In this document: positions 42,883 through 51,452 of the stretch, piece after piece
Numbering within the stretch: the first letter of the stretch is position 1
Layout: each line of letters opens with the position of its first letter
Notes under the pieces: generated by a model
The model's input: the letters and a program-made list of their open reading frames with translations, nothing else
Databases searched by the model: none
What the model was told of the DNA's origin: nothing
Translations under genes and position numbers: made by a program
Source of the DNA: Youngiibacter multivorans
GTDB taxonomy: Bacteria; Bacillota; Clostridia; Clostridiales; Clostridiaceae
Assembly (NCBI RefSeq): GCF_017873395.1
Contig: NZ_JAGGKC010000002.1
Span: forward strand, 132,738-196,737
Reading direction: 5' to 3'
DNA length: 64,000 bases

Positions 42883-42922
42883 AAAGGTGTTGCGAGTAAA
42901 TTTACTCGCAACGCCTTTTTTG
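42883..42922 (+). terminator. intrinsic terminator in the amt leader (attenuator candidate)
   Basis: AAAGGyGTTGCGAGTAAA pairs with TTTACTCGCAACGCCTTT and is followed by T-rich DNA. It lies only about 10 bases after the predicted transcription start and about 40 bases before the amt start codon, so transcripts from the promoter at 42839 would mostly end here unless antitermination occurs. Confidence 0.7.
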
Positions 42923-42960
42923 TTTTTATAGATAATCAAAACATTCAGGAGGTAGGTATC

Positions 42961-44703
42961 ATGTATTCATCTTCAAGCACTCTATGGGTATTGATCGCAA
43001 CAGCACTCGTATTTTTCATGCAGGCAGGCTTCGCAATGGTCGAGGGCGGACTTACCAGGGCTAAGAACGCAGGAAACATAATAATGAAGAACCTGATGGA
43101 CTTTGCAATAGGAACTCCAATTTACTGGCTTTTCGGATTCGGCATAATGTTTGCAACCAATAATGCATTCATCGGTGCAATTGACTTCCTTAGCCAGGGA
43201 GCATACACTGACATACTTCCCGCAGGAGTCCCAAAATATGCATTCTTCATATTCCAGACAGTATTCTGTGCTACAGCGGCTACAATAGTGTCCGGAGCAA
43301 TGGCTGAAAGGACTAAGTTCCTCGCATACTGCATGTACAGTGCAGCCATAAGCGCTGTGGTTTATCCGATATCCGGTCACTGGATATGGGGAGGCGGCTG
43401 GCTTGCACAGCTCGGATTCCATGATTTCGCAGGATCCACTGCAGTACATATGGTCGGAGGCGTAGCTTCATTCGTTGGAGCAAAGATACTCGGACCAAGA
43501 ATTGGAAAATACGATGAGAACGGCAAGTCCAGGGCGATACCGGGACACAACCTTACAAATGCAGCACTCGGCGTATTCATACTCTGGTTCTGCTGGTTCG
43601 GATTCAACGGCGGTTCAACCGTATCTGCTGAGGGAGATGCTACCCTAGCAACTCTTGGAAGCATATTCTTCACGACAAATCTCGCAGCAGCTACAGCTAC
43701 AGTGGCGGTAATGATAATAACATGGGTCAGGTACAAGAAGCCTGATGTATCTATGACACTGAACGGATCACTTGCAGGGCTTGTCGCCATAACAGCAGGA
43801 ACCGATCTCGTTACTCCTGTAGGAGCAGCTGCGATAGGCATAATAGCTGGCTTCATAGTGGTATTCGGAATTGAGTTCATAGACAAGGTACTTAAGGTTG
43901 ACGACCCAGTAGGTGCAATCGGAGTCCACGGCATGTGCGGAGCAGCCGGAACCCTCATGGTCGGTCTCTTCTCTGCTACAGAGTATTCCTACGCTGGGGG
44001 AACAATGCCAAAAGGCCTCTTCTATGGTGGCGGATTACAGCTTCTCGGAGTTGAAGCAATCGGAGTATTCTCAGTAATCGCATGGGTCACAGTGTCAATG
44101 ACCATCATATTCACACTTATCAACAAGACAATAGGACTCAGGGCATCCAGGGAAGACGAGATCATGGGCCTTGACATATCGGAGCACGGACTTGAAACTG
44201 CTTATGCAGACTTCGTAAGCTCTGACTATGTTAACACCTTTGCTTTAACAGCAACTGGCAAAGAAGAGCCTGTTACAGGTACTGTTCCTATCGACAAGGC
44301 TCTCCCGGTACAGATACTTACAGCCAAGACATCTACAGCTTCCGACATCAAGTTCACGAAGATTGAGATAATCATGAAGCAGAACAAGTTCGAAGCGCTC
44401 AAGAATGCGCTCGATAAGGTCGGCATAACAGGAATGACAGTTTCCAACGTCCTTGGCTACGGGCTACAGGGAGGCAGGACAGAATTCTACAGGGGAATTG
44501 AAGTCGAGACCCATCTCCTTCCTAAGGTTAAGGTCGAGATAGTTGTCAGCAAGATACCTGTAAGGACAGTAATTGACATAGTGAAGAAAGTGCTCTACAC
44601 AGGAAACATCGGAGACGGCAAGATATTCATCTACGACGTAGAGAACATCGTAAAGGTCCGAACAGGAGAAGAAGGCTACGAAGCCCTTCAGGATGTGGAG
44701 TAA
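42961..44703 (+). CDS. ammonium channel fused to a C-terminal PII (GlnK-like) domain
   Basis: 580 residues. The first 420 or so are an Amt channel with about 11 helices: QAGFAMVEGG near the start, FNGGSTVSAEG, and GVHGMCGAAGTLMVGLFS (cited from GVHGMCGAAG). From residue 462 a PII domain follows: FTKIEIIMKQNKFEALKNAL, T-loop GRTEFYRG with Tyr510 at the uridylylation position, LPKVKVEIVV and TGNIGDGKIFI with the ATP-binding residues. PII domains bind ATP, ADP and 2-oxoglutarate and normally block Amt as a separate protein. Here they are covalently joined. AGGAGG precedes the ATG. Confidence 0.95.
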   Translation: MYSSSSTLWVLIATALVFFMQAGFAMVEGGLTRAKNAGNIIMKNLMDFAIGTPIYWLFGFGIMFATNNAFIGAIDFLSQGAYTDILPAGVPKYAFFIFQTVFCATAATIVSGAMAERTKFLAYCMYSAAISAVVYPISGHWIWGGGWLAQLGFHDFAGSTAVHMVGGVASFVGAKILGPRIGKYDENGKSRAIPGHNLTNAALGVFILWFCWFGFNGGSTVSAEGDATLATLGSIFFTTNLAAATATVAVMIITWVRYKKPDVSMTLNGSLAGLVAITAGTDLVTPVGAAAIGIIAGFIVVFGIEFIDKVLKVDDPVGAIGVHGMCGAAGTLMVGLFSATEYSYAGGTMPKGLFYGGGLQLLGVEAIGVFSVIAWVTVSMTIIFTLINKTIGLRASREDEIMGLDISEHGLETAYADFVSSDYVNTFALTATGKEEPVTGTVPIDKALPVQILTAKTSTASDIKFTKIEIIMKQNKFEALKNALDKVGITGMTVSNVLGYGLQGGRTEFYRGIEVETHLLPKVKVEIVVSKIPVRTVIDIVKKVLYTGNIGDGKIFIYDVENIVKVRTGEEGYEALQDVE

Positions 44704-44743
44704 ATAAGAAAGCTACCCCTTTTCTACCAATACATATAGACAA

Positions 44744-44775
44744 GAAAAGAAGGCGTTTGCAGATGCCTTCTTTTC
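44744..44775. terminator. bidirectional intrinsic terminator
   Basis: GAAAAGAAGGC pairs with GCCTTCTTTTC between the convergent amt and lipoprotein genes. Confidence 0.8.
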
Positions 44776-44818
44776 GTTTGTCCATATGTTTCAAATGAGC
44801 TTCATATTTCAGCCTGAC

Positions 44819-45739
44819 TTAGTACCTTCCGTAGGATAGAACACCCTCAGCACCTGCAGTGAAATATATGTTGAGTACAAGTATTCCTCCGCCGTCCTGG
44901 ATGTAGTCCCTGGCTATCCTGTACCTGCCCGGAACAAGCATTTCTATTTGTGACATGTCAATCTCTGAAGTGTTTGTCTCATCAGGCTTTAGAAGCAGTG
45001 CAATCTTTATGAAAGCCAAGCCATCAGTCAAAGATGTCTTCTCCCAAAGATTCTTCTCTTCGTTCCACCTGTCTATGGTAAAGCTGAGTCCATATACGAG
45101 ATCTTTATCAGTTGTGTTCCTGGCAGTGAATACAATCTTGTGCTGCTTATCAGGAATCTCAGCCTTTTCAAGCAGATCCTCATATGTCGCAGGCTTTTCA
45201 TTGATTCCTCTCACCGAAATTGCACCATCCCAGTCAACGTCAAAGCTAACAAGAGGAACATGGACAGGAGCTCCCGCCATCTCTCCTGCAGTATACTCTC
45301 TTACTATATAATACGAGCCTTTGGCAATTTCCTTACCTATCAGGTTGAAGTCAACTGTGTCAGTCAGCTCCTTACCCGCACCAAGGCTCCAAAGAGCCAT
45401 GTCGAACGCCAGCTCATCGTCATATTCAGTCTCCACAAGTTTTCCTGTGTTGAAGTCCAGCTTAAGTATCCTGAACGGCGATCCGTAAGTCAGGTCCTTG
45501 TCCAGAGCATTCGCGACAGTATATGTTATCTTCTTTCCTGCAGGGTCATATTTTATCGATGTAAGCAGTATGGAATCAGAGAATACGATTTTACCATCAT
45601 CAGGTTTAACAGGACCACTCGTCGGAGGTCCGCCTGTACCATTGCCATTGCCGTTCTCCATCTTGTAGGCGCATCCCGATGCTGAAAGCATCGATGCGAC
45701 CATGATGACAGAAACCACTTTCCTGCCAATTCTAAGCAC
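44819..45739 (-). CDS. lipoprotein with two tandem Ig-like domains
   Basis: 306 residues from a GTG start. Lipobox LSASGC with Cys23, then a Gly/Asn/Pro linker, and two related domains: DKDLTYGSPFRILKLDF... ending GSYYIVREY, and DKDLVYGLSFTIDRWNE... ending GRYRIARDY. The second half repeats the first at about 25-30% by eye. This is a cell-surface protein of bacterial Ig-like type; no ligand is known. Monocistronic. Confidence 0.8.
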   Translation of the reverse strand: MLRIGRKVVSVIMVASMLSASGCAYKMENGNGNGTGGPPTSGPVKPDDGKIVFSDSILLTSIKYDPAGKKITYTVANALDKDLTYGSPFRILKLDFNTGKLVETEYDDELAFDMALWSLGAGKELTDTVDFNLIGKEIAKGSYYIVREYTAGEMAGAPVHVPLVSFDVDWDGAISVRGINEKPATYEDLLEKAEIPDKQHKIVFTARNTTDKDLVYGLSFTIDRWNEEKNLWEKTSLTDGLAFIKIALLLKPDETNTSEIDMSQIEMLVPGRYRIARDYIQDGGGILVLNIYFTAGAEGVLSYGRY

Positions 45740-45872
45740 TTGTCTTCACCATCCCTTTCATCCTTCTGATACCAGTCTATAGAATAATCCGGTAAAAGTT
45801 ATAACGAAACGGAAACTGAAAATGGAAAATTTGGTGACAATTGAATAAGGAGCTGTCACCAGCCCCTATGTC

Positions 45873-46412
45873 TCACCTATTCTTGTTTCTAGATGAAAGA
45901 TATTCAATAATCTCTTCCTCTGTAAGATACGGATAATTCTCATTAAGTCCAAGCTTCAGCACCTCAAGGTACTTTTCACCAGGTTCATTAGCCGGCCTTA
46001 CTCCGCTGTTCGTAAGTGTCATCACCGGAATCCCATCGAACTCCCCCACCTTGATTGCAAGATCGTACCAGGGAGATCCTTGGTATGGTTCAGGCATTTT
46101 CCCTCCATTCTCCTGTATGCAGATATGGTCGAACTGTTCCCTTGTTATGAGGTAAGCTACACTGTAGGCTTTTCCGGGTCTTGTCACGTCGAGGAAAGAC
46201 ACGCCCTTTCCCTCCCATGAGCCCGATGAATTCCCGAAATACATGTCATAAGGAAGTTCATATAGAAGTCTTGCCCTTGGAGGAGCAGTATCATTAAATC
46301 GAGCTGCAGGATGCCCTCCCCTGAAGCTTCCGCCCTTCAGATAAGTCATGAATCTCTCGTAAAGGAGGTTCGATCCATATACGGCATACCAGACCATTTT
46401 ACTCCTGTCCAT
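45873..46412 (-). CDS. gamma-glutamylcyclotransferase-fold protein
   Basis: 179 residues with the family start VWYAVYGSNL and catalytic-type acidic residues in GVSFLDVTRPGKAYSVAYLI. The fold usually releases pyroglutamate from gamma-glutamyl peptides, but this form (like many bacterial members) is longer and its reaction is uncertain. GGAGG lies before two consecutive ATGs (46415 and 46412); either may be used. Confidence 0.78.
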   Translation of the reverse strand: MDRSKMVWYAVYGSNLLYERFMTYLKGGSFRGGHPAARFNDTAPPRARLLYELPYDMYFGNSSGSWEGKGVSFLDVTRPGKAYSVAYLITREQFDHICIQENGGKMPEPYQGSPWYDLAIKVGEFDGIPVMTLTNSGVRPANEPGEKYLEVLKLGLNENYPYLTEEEIIEYLSSRNKNR

Positions 46413-46492
46413 CATCTTCTCCTCCATGGCTGCAGTTCCAGTGGGACATGGCTTTCCGGTCCGACTTCGTGCAGATCACCTTCAGAGATTCA

Positions 46493-47113
46493 TTAACTGT
46501 CTCCATTCTTCCCGCCTCCAGTCAGATACGATGTATCCAGCTTCTTCGAATCATGTGCGCACTCTACTATGATTCTTATCCTCTTCTCCCTGGTTTCCTT
46601 CCTCTTTGCCTGTTTTACCCAAAAAACAACAATTGACTTGTCACTGTTGTTCCAGCCTGAAAAGTTTGCAGCAGCCTCCTCATCCCTATTCAGCTCTTCA
46701 ACAAGGTCATCAGGCAGAACAGGAGCCACCTTGGATGAATATGCTTCATCCCAAAGTCCGTTCGCTTTAGCTTCCTCTATTGCCTTGTAGCCAGTCTCGG
46801 TCATAAGTCCCTGTTCGATGAGAACTAAAGCCCTGTCCTTGTTGACCTTCGACCACAGGCTTCCCTTACGTCTAGGCGTCACCCTTAGAAGGTAGCTCAC
46901 TTCATCAAGGCTCATTGCCCTGCCATCAATCCATCCGAAACAGAGCGCCTCGGAAACGGCTTCAGCCAGGAGAACACCTGGGATTCCAGTTCCCGACTTC
47001 CATATCCTAAGCCAGACTAACTGCTCCTTGTCGTGGTTCTTTTCAAGCCACTCCCGCCATTCCTTCCGATTCTTCACTTCAAGCCAATTTTCAGGATTCT
47101 CCTTCTTTGCCAT
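46493..47113 (-). CDS. YdeI/OmpD-associated family protein
   Basis: 206 residues with the family N-terminus WLEKNHDKEQLVWLRIWKSG and FGWIDGRAMSLDE, RVTPRRKGSLWSKVNKDRAL. The C-terminus carries NFSGWNNSDKSIVVFWVKQAKRKETREKRI (quoted to VKQAKR). Function is not established; some members were linked to bacteriocin protection. It follows the acetyltransferase by 12 bases in one operon. Confidence 0.85.
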   Translation of the reverse strand: MAKKENPENWLEVKNRKEWREWLEKNHDKEQLVWLRIWKSGTGIPGVLLAEAVSEALCFGWIDGRAMSLDEVSYLLRVTPRRKGSLWSKVNKDRALVLIEQGLMTETGYKAIEEAKANGLWDEAYSSKVAPVLPDDLVEELNRDEEAAANFSGWNNSDKSIVVFWVKQAKRKETREKRIRIIVECAHDSKKLDTSYLTGGGKNGDS

Positions 47114-47125
47114 GGATTCACCCCG

Positions 47126-47737
47126 CTAATAGTCGTCTACGTCGAACACCCTGTCCCTATAGTAATACTTCCTGTCCTCTTCGGTAATCTCCCTCACTGG
47201 TCTGCATGGATTCCCCACAGCTATCATGTTGTCAGGAATATCCTTCGTAACCACGCTTCCCGCACCGATTATCACATTGTCACCTATCCTGACACCCGGA
47301 TTTATGACGACATTGCCGCCTATCCAGACATTGTTGCCGATGGTAATGGGGATGCCATACTCATAACCTGAATTCCTGGATTCAGGATGAACAGGATGTC
47401 CTGCGGTATAAATGGCGACATTCGGAGCTATCATGACATTGTTCCCGATGATTACCTTTGCGACATCAAGAATCACCAGGTTGAAGTTGGCGTAGAAATT
47501 CTCTCCCACCTCTATATTGTTGCCATAGTCGCATAGAAATGGAGCTTCAATGAATAGCTGCCTGCCTGTCTTTCCAAGTATCTCCCTTATAAGCACGTCT
47601 CTTCTTTCCTTGTCGTCAGGGTCAAGCCTATTGTATTCCCTGGTCTTTACTCTCACTGCCTTCCTTTCTTCCGGGAGCCCGTCAAGCCATGACTTGTACG
47701 GAAGCCCTGCAAGCATCCTTTCCTTCTGATTCATCAT
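47126..47737 (-). CDS. maltose/galactoside O-acetyltransferase-like hexapeptide protein
   Basis: 203-residue left-handed beta-helix acetyltransferase. Mac domain at the start (MLAGLPYKSWLDG), NFYANFNLVILDVAKVIIGN, the catalytic His in YTAGHPVHPE, and hexapeptide repeats IGNNVWIGGNVVINPGVRIG. It uses acetyl-CoA to acetylate a sugar. GAGGTG precedes a double ATG. In an operon with the YdeI-like and DUF1801 genes. Confidence 0.92.
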   Translation of the reverse strand: MMNQKERMLAGLPYKSWLDGLPEERKAVRVKTREYNRLDPDDKERRDVLIREILGKTGRQLFIEAPFLCDYGNNIEVGENFYANFNLVILDVAKVIIGNNVMIAPNVAIYTAGHPVHPESRNSGYEYGIPITIGNNVWIGGNVVINPGVRIGDNVIIGAGSVVTKDIPDNMIAVGNPCRPVREITEEDRKYYYRDRVFDVDDY

Positions 47738-47752
47738 TTCACCTCTTCAGTC

Positions 47753-48136
47753 TTAGCTTTTTTTCCTGGCTTTCTTTTCCTCATTCGCCTTTACATTCTC
47801 CTCAACCCTGAACTTCACTATCCGTTCAATAAGTTCAATTGGAAGTGGCTTGTCCTTCGGGAACTGTATCGCTCCCTTGGAACCCTTGTATTTTGAAAGG
47901 TCCTCCTTGAAGGCTTCGATTCCAGTCGGAGCAGGATAGAAGCCATAATGCCCCTTGAATGCTGCAAAGTGCACAAGATTCCCATGCAGATAGAATGTTG
48001 GCATCTGGTAACTTATCTTCTCGGTAGCCTCAGGAGCTGCCTCGTGGATCACTCTCCTGAATTCCATAAGGGCTTCCCTGTCCTCTTCCTCTGCCATTGC
48101 AATGTATTCGTCAATTGTAGTGATGCTGTTGTCCAT
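47753..48136 (-). CDS. DUF1801 (YdhG-like) protein
   Basis: 127 residues matching DUF1801: IDEYIAMAEEEDREALMEFR, PEATEKISYQMPTFYLHGNL and FAAFKGHYGFYP, ending in a very basic tail (KANEEKKARKKS). Some family members are called iron chaperones, but evidence is thin, so no function is claimed. GGGAGG precedes the ATG. Confidence 0.88.
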   Translation of the reverse strand: MDNSITTIDEYIAMAEEEDREALMEFRRVIHEAAPEATEKISYQMPTFYLHGNLVHFAAFKGHYGFYPAPTGIEAFKEDLSKYKGSKGAIQFPKDKPLPIELIERIVKFRVEENVKANEEKKARKKS

Positions 48137-48224
48137 ATTAGCCTCCCGTTATGTTTATTTGTATCCTTACCTTTTCAATTCTGACAATGCTCATATTTGT
48201 TTCAACTATCCGTTTCCTGTAGCT

Positions 48225-49331
48225 TCAGAACCAGAAAACAGCGAATATGCTGAGAATGGAAAGGGCTGCCGCGTTGAGCAGACTGAATTTCTTCAGATAT
48301 GCAAACGGCTTGGCACCCTCCGACCTGGAATAGAGCTTGTATGAAATCAGGCTTGCCAGGGATGCCACCAAAGTTCCCAGTCCTCCTATGTTCGTGCCTG
48401 CGATAAGCATCCTGTAGTTCTCAGTGAATGATGAAAGCATTATGGCTGCAGGAACGTTTGAAATTACCTGTGACAGGACCACAGAGGAGAAAAGCTCCCT
48501 TCCCCTGATAAGTGAACCCAGGCTTTCAACCACAGCTCCCATCCGTCCCACATTCCCTACGATGATGAAGAAGAACACGAATGTCAGAAGTAATGCATAA
48601 TCCACCTTCTTGAGTACTCCTCCGGAAGTTAACGCAATTCCTGCTGTCACTGCTGCAAGCATGACGATATGGTCCACGAATCCAAATACCGAAAGCAGGC
48701 ACACGATAAAAAGAATAATGTAAAAGGCAATCCTTCTCTTGTCTTCAAGTATTCTCATATTGGTAAGTTCAAATGATACGGTGTCATTGCCTGAAGTCAA
48801 GGTCAATCCCGTCACCAGAATGAAGCTTACTATGACAAGTGGTATTGATATGCTGAAGAATTCTACTGCAGACACCCCGAACCTTGAGTATAGGTAAAGG
48901 TTCTGAGGATTGCCGATTGGAGTGAGCATGCTCCCGAGGTTTGCAGCGATCGTCTGCATGGTCACCACAAATATAAGGTTTCCCTTCCCTGCTCTTCTCA
49001 GGACTTCAATCGCCAGCGGTACAAAGGTTATGAGAGCAACATCATTCGTTATCAGCATAGACGAGAAGAATGCAAGCATGACAAGAGCCAGAGACATGCT
49101 TCTCACGCTTCCGGTCCATTTCAGAAGGCTGCCCGCTACAACCTCGAATACACCCATCTCCCTAATGGCAGCTATTACAGCCATCAGCGAGAACAGTACC
49201 GCAAGGACCTTGAAGTCAATGTACGAAAAGTATTCCAATGAGGGTGGTATTACAAAACTTGTTGCTAAAGCTATTAACCCTGACACCACAAGGACGGTGT
49301 CCTTTTTTAGAATTCTTATGATTTTATCCAT
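48225..49331 (-). CDS. SLC13/ArsB-type anion or dicarboxylate transporter
   Basis: 368-residue polytopic protein of the ion-transporter superfamily. NVGRMGAVVESLGSLI, NVPAAIMLSSFTENYRMLIAGTNIG (in part NVPAAIMLSS) and ITNDVALITFVPLAIEVL match the duplicated NDVALITF/NVPAAI loops of this class. About ten membrane segments. The substrate cannot be told; arsenite, citrate and other carboxylates are all possible. A ribosome site GGATCG is weak. The IS200/IS605 element inserted 170 bases upstream. Confidence 0.82.
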   Translation of the reverse strand: MDKIIRILKKDTVLVVSGLIALATSFVIPPSLEYFSYIDFKVLAVLFSLMAVIAAIREMGVFEVVAGSLLKWTGSVRSMSLALVMLAFFSSMLITNDVALITFVPLAIEVLRRAGKGNLIFVVTMQTIAANLGSMLTPIGNPQNLYLYSRFGVSAVEFFSISIPLVIVSFILVTGLTLTSGNDTVSFELTNMRILEDKRRIAFYIILFIVCLLSVFGFVDHIVMLAAVTAGIALTSGGVLKKVDYALLLTFVFFFIIVGNVGRMGAVVESLGSLIRGRELFSSVVLSQVISNVPAAIMLSSFTENYRMLIAGTNIGGLGTLVASLASLISYKLYSRSEGAKPFAYLKKFSLLNAAALSILSIFAVFWF

Positions 49332-49499
49332 AGTTCACGATCCGTTCCATATATTCAAGGCCAGGCCTTCCACTAACATTCCATTGGACTTGAAAAGTGC
49401 AATGACAAATTGTTCTTTTGCTCCTCTTCTTCCTGTATTATTGCCACGAAAACAGATTCCGATTAATTGAAACTGACATGTTTAATTCTCGAAAACTTC

Positions 49500-49640
49500 A
49501 TTGAAACTCTCATGACTAAAGTCACGAGATTCTTGGGAACAGAGCATACTTACCGGCTTATTTCTTTGCCGGCAGAGGTTTCTCTTGTTTACCAAGCTAC
49601 CCCCGCAATTCCTGCGGTTCCTGTTTGCTTCTGTATTGCT
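49500..49640 (-). ncRNA. probable omega RNA (TnpB guide RNA scaffold)
   Basis: The 140 bases between the tnpB stop and the right end contain two stems, CCGCA/TGCGG (near 49610-49624) and CCGGC/GCCGG (near 49555-49580), plus the terminal hairpin at 49509-49528. TnpB guide RNAs are made from this part of IS605 elements and end in the flanking DNA, which serves as the guide. By analogy the guide would be the bases below 49500. The RNA boundaries are inferred. Confidence 0.5.
49509..49528 (-). repeat. right-end hairpin of the IS element
   Basis: CTCATGAC-TAAA-GTCACGAG on the plus strand; the minus strand reads CTCGTGACTTTAGTCATGAG, nearly the same as the left-end and solitary copies. Confidence 0.85.
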
Positions 49641-50787
49641 AAGACCCCGGAGTCAGAGCTCTTATCCTGAGTCCCTCAGCCAGTATATTTCTTGCTGCAT
49701 TGACGTCACGGTCATGGTGGGCATGACAAACAGGACAGGTCCACTCCCTTACATGGAGAGGCTTCTTCCTGTCCTTGTGGCCGCACTCTGAGCATATCTG
49801 ACTTGACGGAAACCATCTGCTTATCCTGATGACTTCTTTTCCATACCAGGAAGCCTTGTACTGCAGTTTCGATACAAGGCTCGTCCATGATACATCAGAG
49901 ATGCTTTTTGCCAGTTTATGATTGCGCATCATGCCCTTAACGTTAAGGTCCTCGATACAGATGATATCGTGGTTTTTGACTATCTCTGTACTGAGTTTGT
50001 TAAGATATTCTTTTCGCTGGTTTGCAACCTTTTCATAAAGTCTCGCTACCTTCCGCCTTTGCTTCTGATAGTTCCTGGCTTCAGAAAGGGAAATGCCCCT
50101 TTTCTCCGCAGCAAGTGCACGCCTTGCAAGCTTTCGCTGCTCCCGTCTAAGCCTTTCTTCCATTTGCCTGGTAAAATGATTGTTGTCATGCCTGCTTCCG
50201 TCTGACATAACCGCAAAGTCAATGATTCCGAGGTCAATTCCGACAGATGAGTCAGTCTTTGGCAATTCACAGATCTCCTCTTCGCATAGGATCGATACGA
50301 AGAATTTCCCGCTCGATTTCCTTCGTACTGTGGCATTCAGTATACGGCCTTTCATCTCCCTACTGTCTGCAAACTTGACAAGGCCCAGCTTAGGCAGCTT
50401 CAGACAATTTCCGGAAACTGCGATGTTGTTGTTCGTATATTGTGTCGTGTAGCTTTGCCTCGGGCTCTTCTTGCTCTTGAACTGGGGATGCTCGTTCTGT
50501 CCTTTGAAAAAGCGGGAGAAGGCGTCCGACAGGTTACGAAGCGAATTCTGGAGCGAGAACTTATCCACTTCACAAAGCCATACTGTTTCCGGGTCCCTCT
50601 TAAGCTTTGTCAGAAGTTTGGAGCATGCGTAATAAGTCAGACCTTTTCCGGTCTCCTCATATTCCTTGTTCCAAAGTTCCAGGAAATGGTTGTATACATA
50701 CCTTGAACTGCCTATTGTCTTGGCAATCAGTGTTTCCTGCTTCTTATCTGGATAGATACGGTATTCATAGGCTTTATGCTGCAGCAA
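49639..50787 (-). CDS. tnpB: RNA-guided endonuclease TnpB
   Basis: 382 residues. The RuvC triad is intact: Asp in GIDLGIIDFAVMSDG, Glu in IICIEDLNVKGM and Asp in HHDRDVNAARN. The zinc ribbon is CSECGHKDRKKPL then WTCPVCHAHHD. The N-terminus MLQHKAYEYRIYPDKKQE is typical when started at TTG 50787, with GGAGGTG 6 bases upstream. TnpB is a guided nuclease that keeps the element in place. It appears complete and probably active. Confidence 0.93.
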   Translation of the reverse strand: MLQHKAYEYRIYPDKKQETLIAKTIGSSRYVYNHFLELWNKEYEETGKGLTYYACSKLLTKLKRDPETVWLCEVDKFSLQNSLRNLSDAFSRFFKGQNEHPQFKSKKSPRQSYTTQYTNNNIAVSGNCLKLPKLGLVKFADSREMKGRILNATVRRKSSGKFFVSILCEEEICELPKTDSSVGIDLGIIDFAVMSDGSRHDNNHFTRQMEERLRREQRKLARRALAAEKRGISLSEARNYQKQRRKVARLYEKVANQRKEYLNKLSTEIVKNHDIICIEDLNVKGMMRNHKLAKSISDVSWTSLVSKLQYKASWYGKEVIRISRWFPSSQICSECGHKDRKKPLHVREWTCPVCHAHHDRDVNAARNILAEGLRIRALTPGS

Positions 50788-50824
50788 TGCACTCACCTCC
50801 ACCATTGTCAAAGCTTGAACTGTC

Positions 50825-51226
50825 TCATTTCTTTTTCTGACTCCGTATGTACCTGCGGATTTGCTCCTCGGTGTTTTCACTGACTGTGGCAACAAAGTAA
50901 CTGGGATTCCACAGATGACCGCCCCATAGCCGCTTCTTCAGTTCAGGGTGCTTCTTGAACAATAACCTTGCTGATACCCCTTTTAGTGCTTTCACAACAT
51001 TTGGGATATAGTGCTGAGGTTTGCAGTCAATCAGCAGATGTATGTGGTCATTATGCGACTCCATCTCCAGGATATTCACATAATTATCTGAAGCAATCAG
51101 ATTTAACAAATCCTTCACATCATCATCCACTTGCCCATTAAGTATATCGTGCCGGTACTTTACGCACCAGACCAAATGATACTGGATTGTATAGACATAT
51201 CCGCGTCCATAATGTATTTCAGACAT
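50825..51226 (-). CDS. tnpA: IS200/IS605 Y1 transposase TnpA
   Basis: 133-residue single-strand transposase. HUH motif HIHLLIDC (HDHIHLL), and the catalytic tyrosine in EEQIRRYIRSQKKK near the C-terminus. The N-terminus GRGYVYTIQYHLVWCVKYRH is standard. ATG 51226 has AGAGGTG 5 bases upstream. tnpB starts 37 bases after its stop, in the same direction. Confidence 0.95.
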   Translation of the reverse strand: MSEIHYGRGYVYTIQYHLVWCVKYRHDILNGQVDDDVKDLLNLIASDNYVNILEMESHNDHIHLLIDCKPQHYIPNVVKALKGVSARLLFKKHPELKKRLWGGHLWNPSYFVATVSENTEEQIRRYIRSQKKK

Positions 51227-51355
51227 AAAAACACCTCTAGCCGATCTTAACATATGTGTAAAGCTAAAGCCATTAAAATATGTGTTTTATGGTAATTATC
51301 ACTTGATATATGCTAATAATCTAGTTACTGTTTAGTCCTTGACTTCGCCTGCTAA

Positions 51356-51397
51356 CTCACGACTGAAGTCACGAGTTTGCGCAAGCTTTCTCATCAA
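51356..51397 (-). repeat. left end of the IS element: hairpin plus TTGAT target
   Basis: CTCACGAC-TGAA-GTCACGAG (51356-51375), then the region to TTGAT (minus, 51397-51393). The 44 bases match the solitary copy at 31475 at about nine in ten positions. The TTGAT is the likely target and TnpB-adjacent motif, the same as reported for ISDra2. Confidence 0.8.
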
Positions 51398-51452
51398 TTT
51401 ACACATCATAGGGTTACTATAAGGATATAGAACTGATTCGGGGGTGAATACC

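Larger units (their letters stand above)
49500..51392 (-). mobile_element. complete IS200/IS605-family element with tnpA, tnpB and both ends
   Basis: About 1.9 kb. On the minus strand: TTGAT target (51397-51393), left end with hairpin CTCGTGAC-TTCA-GTCGTGAG (51375-51356), tnpA, tnpB, and right end with hairpin CTCGTGAC-TTTA-GTCATGAG (49528-49509). There are no terminal inverted repeats or target duplication, as expected for Y1 single-strand transposition. Exact cleavage points are inferred: after TTGAT on the left and after TTTCAAT on the right (near 49500). Confidence 0.85.
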
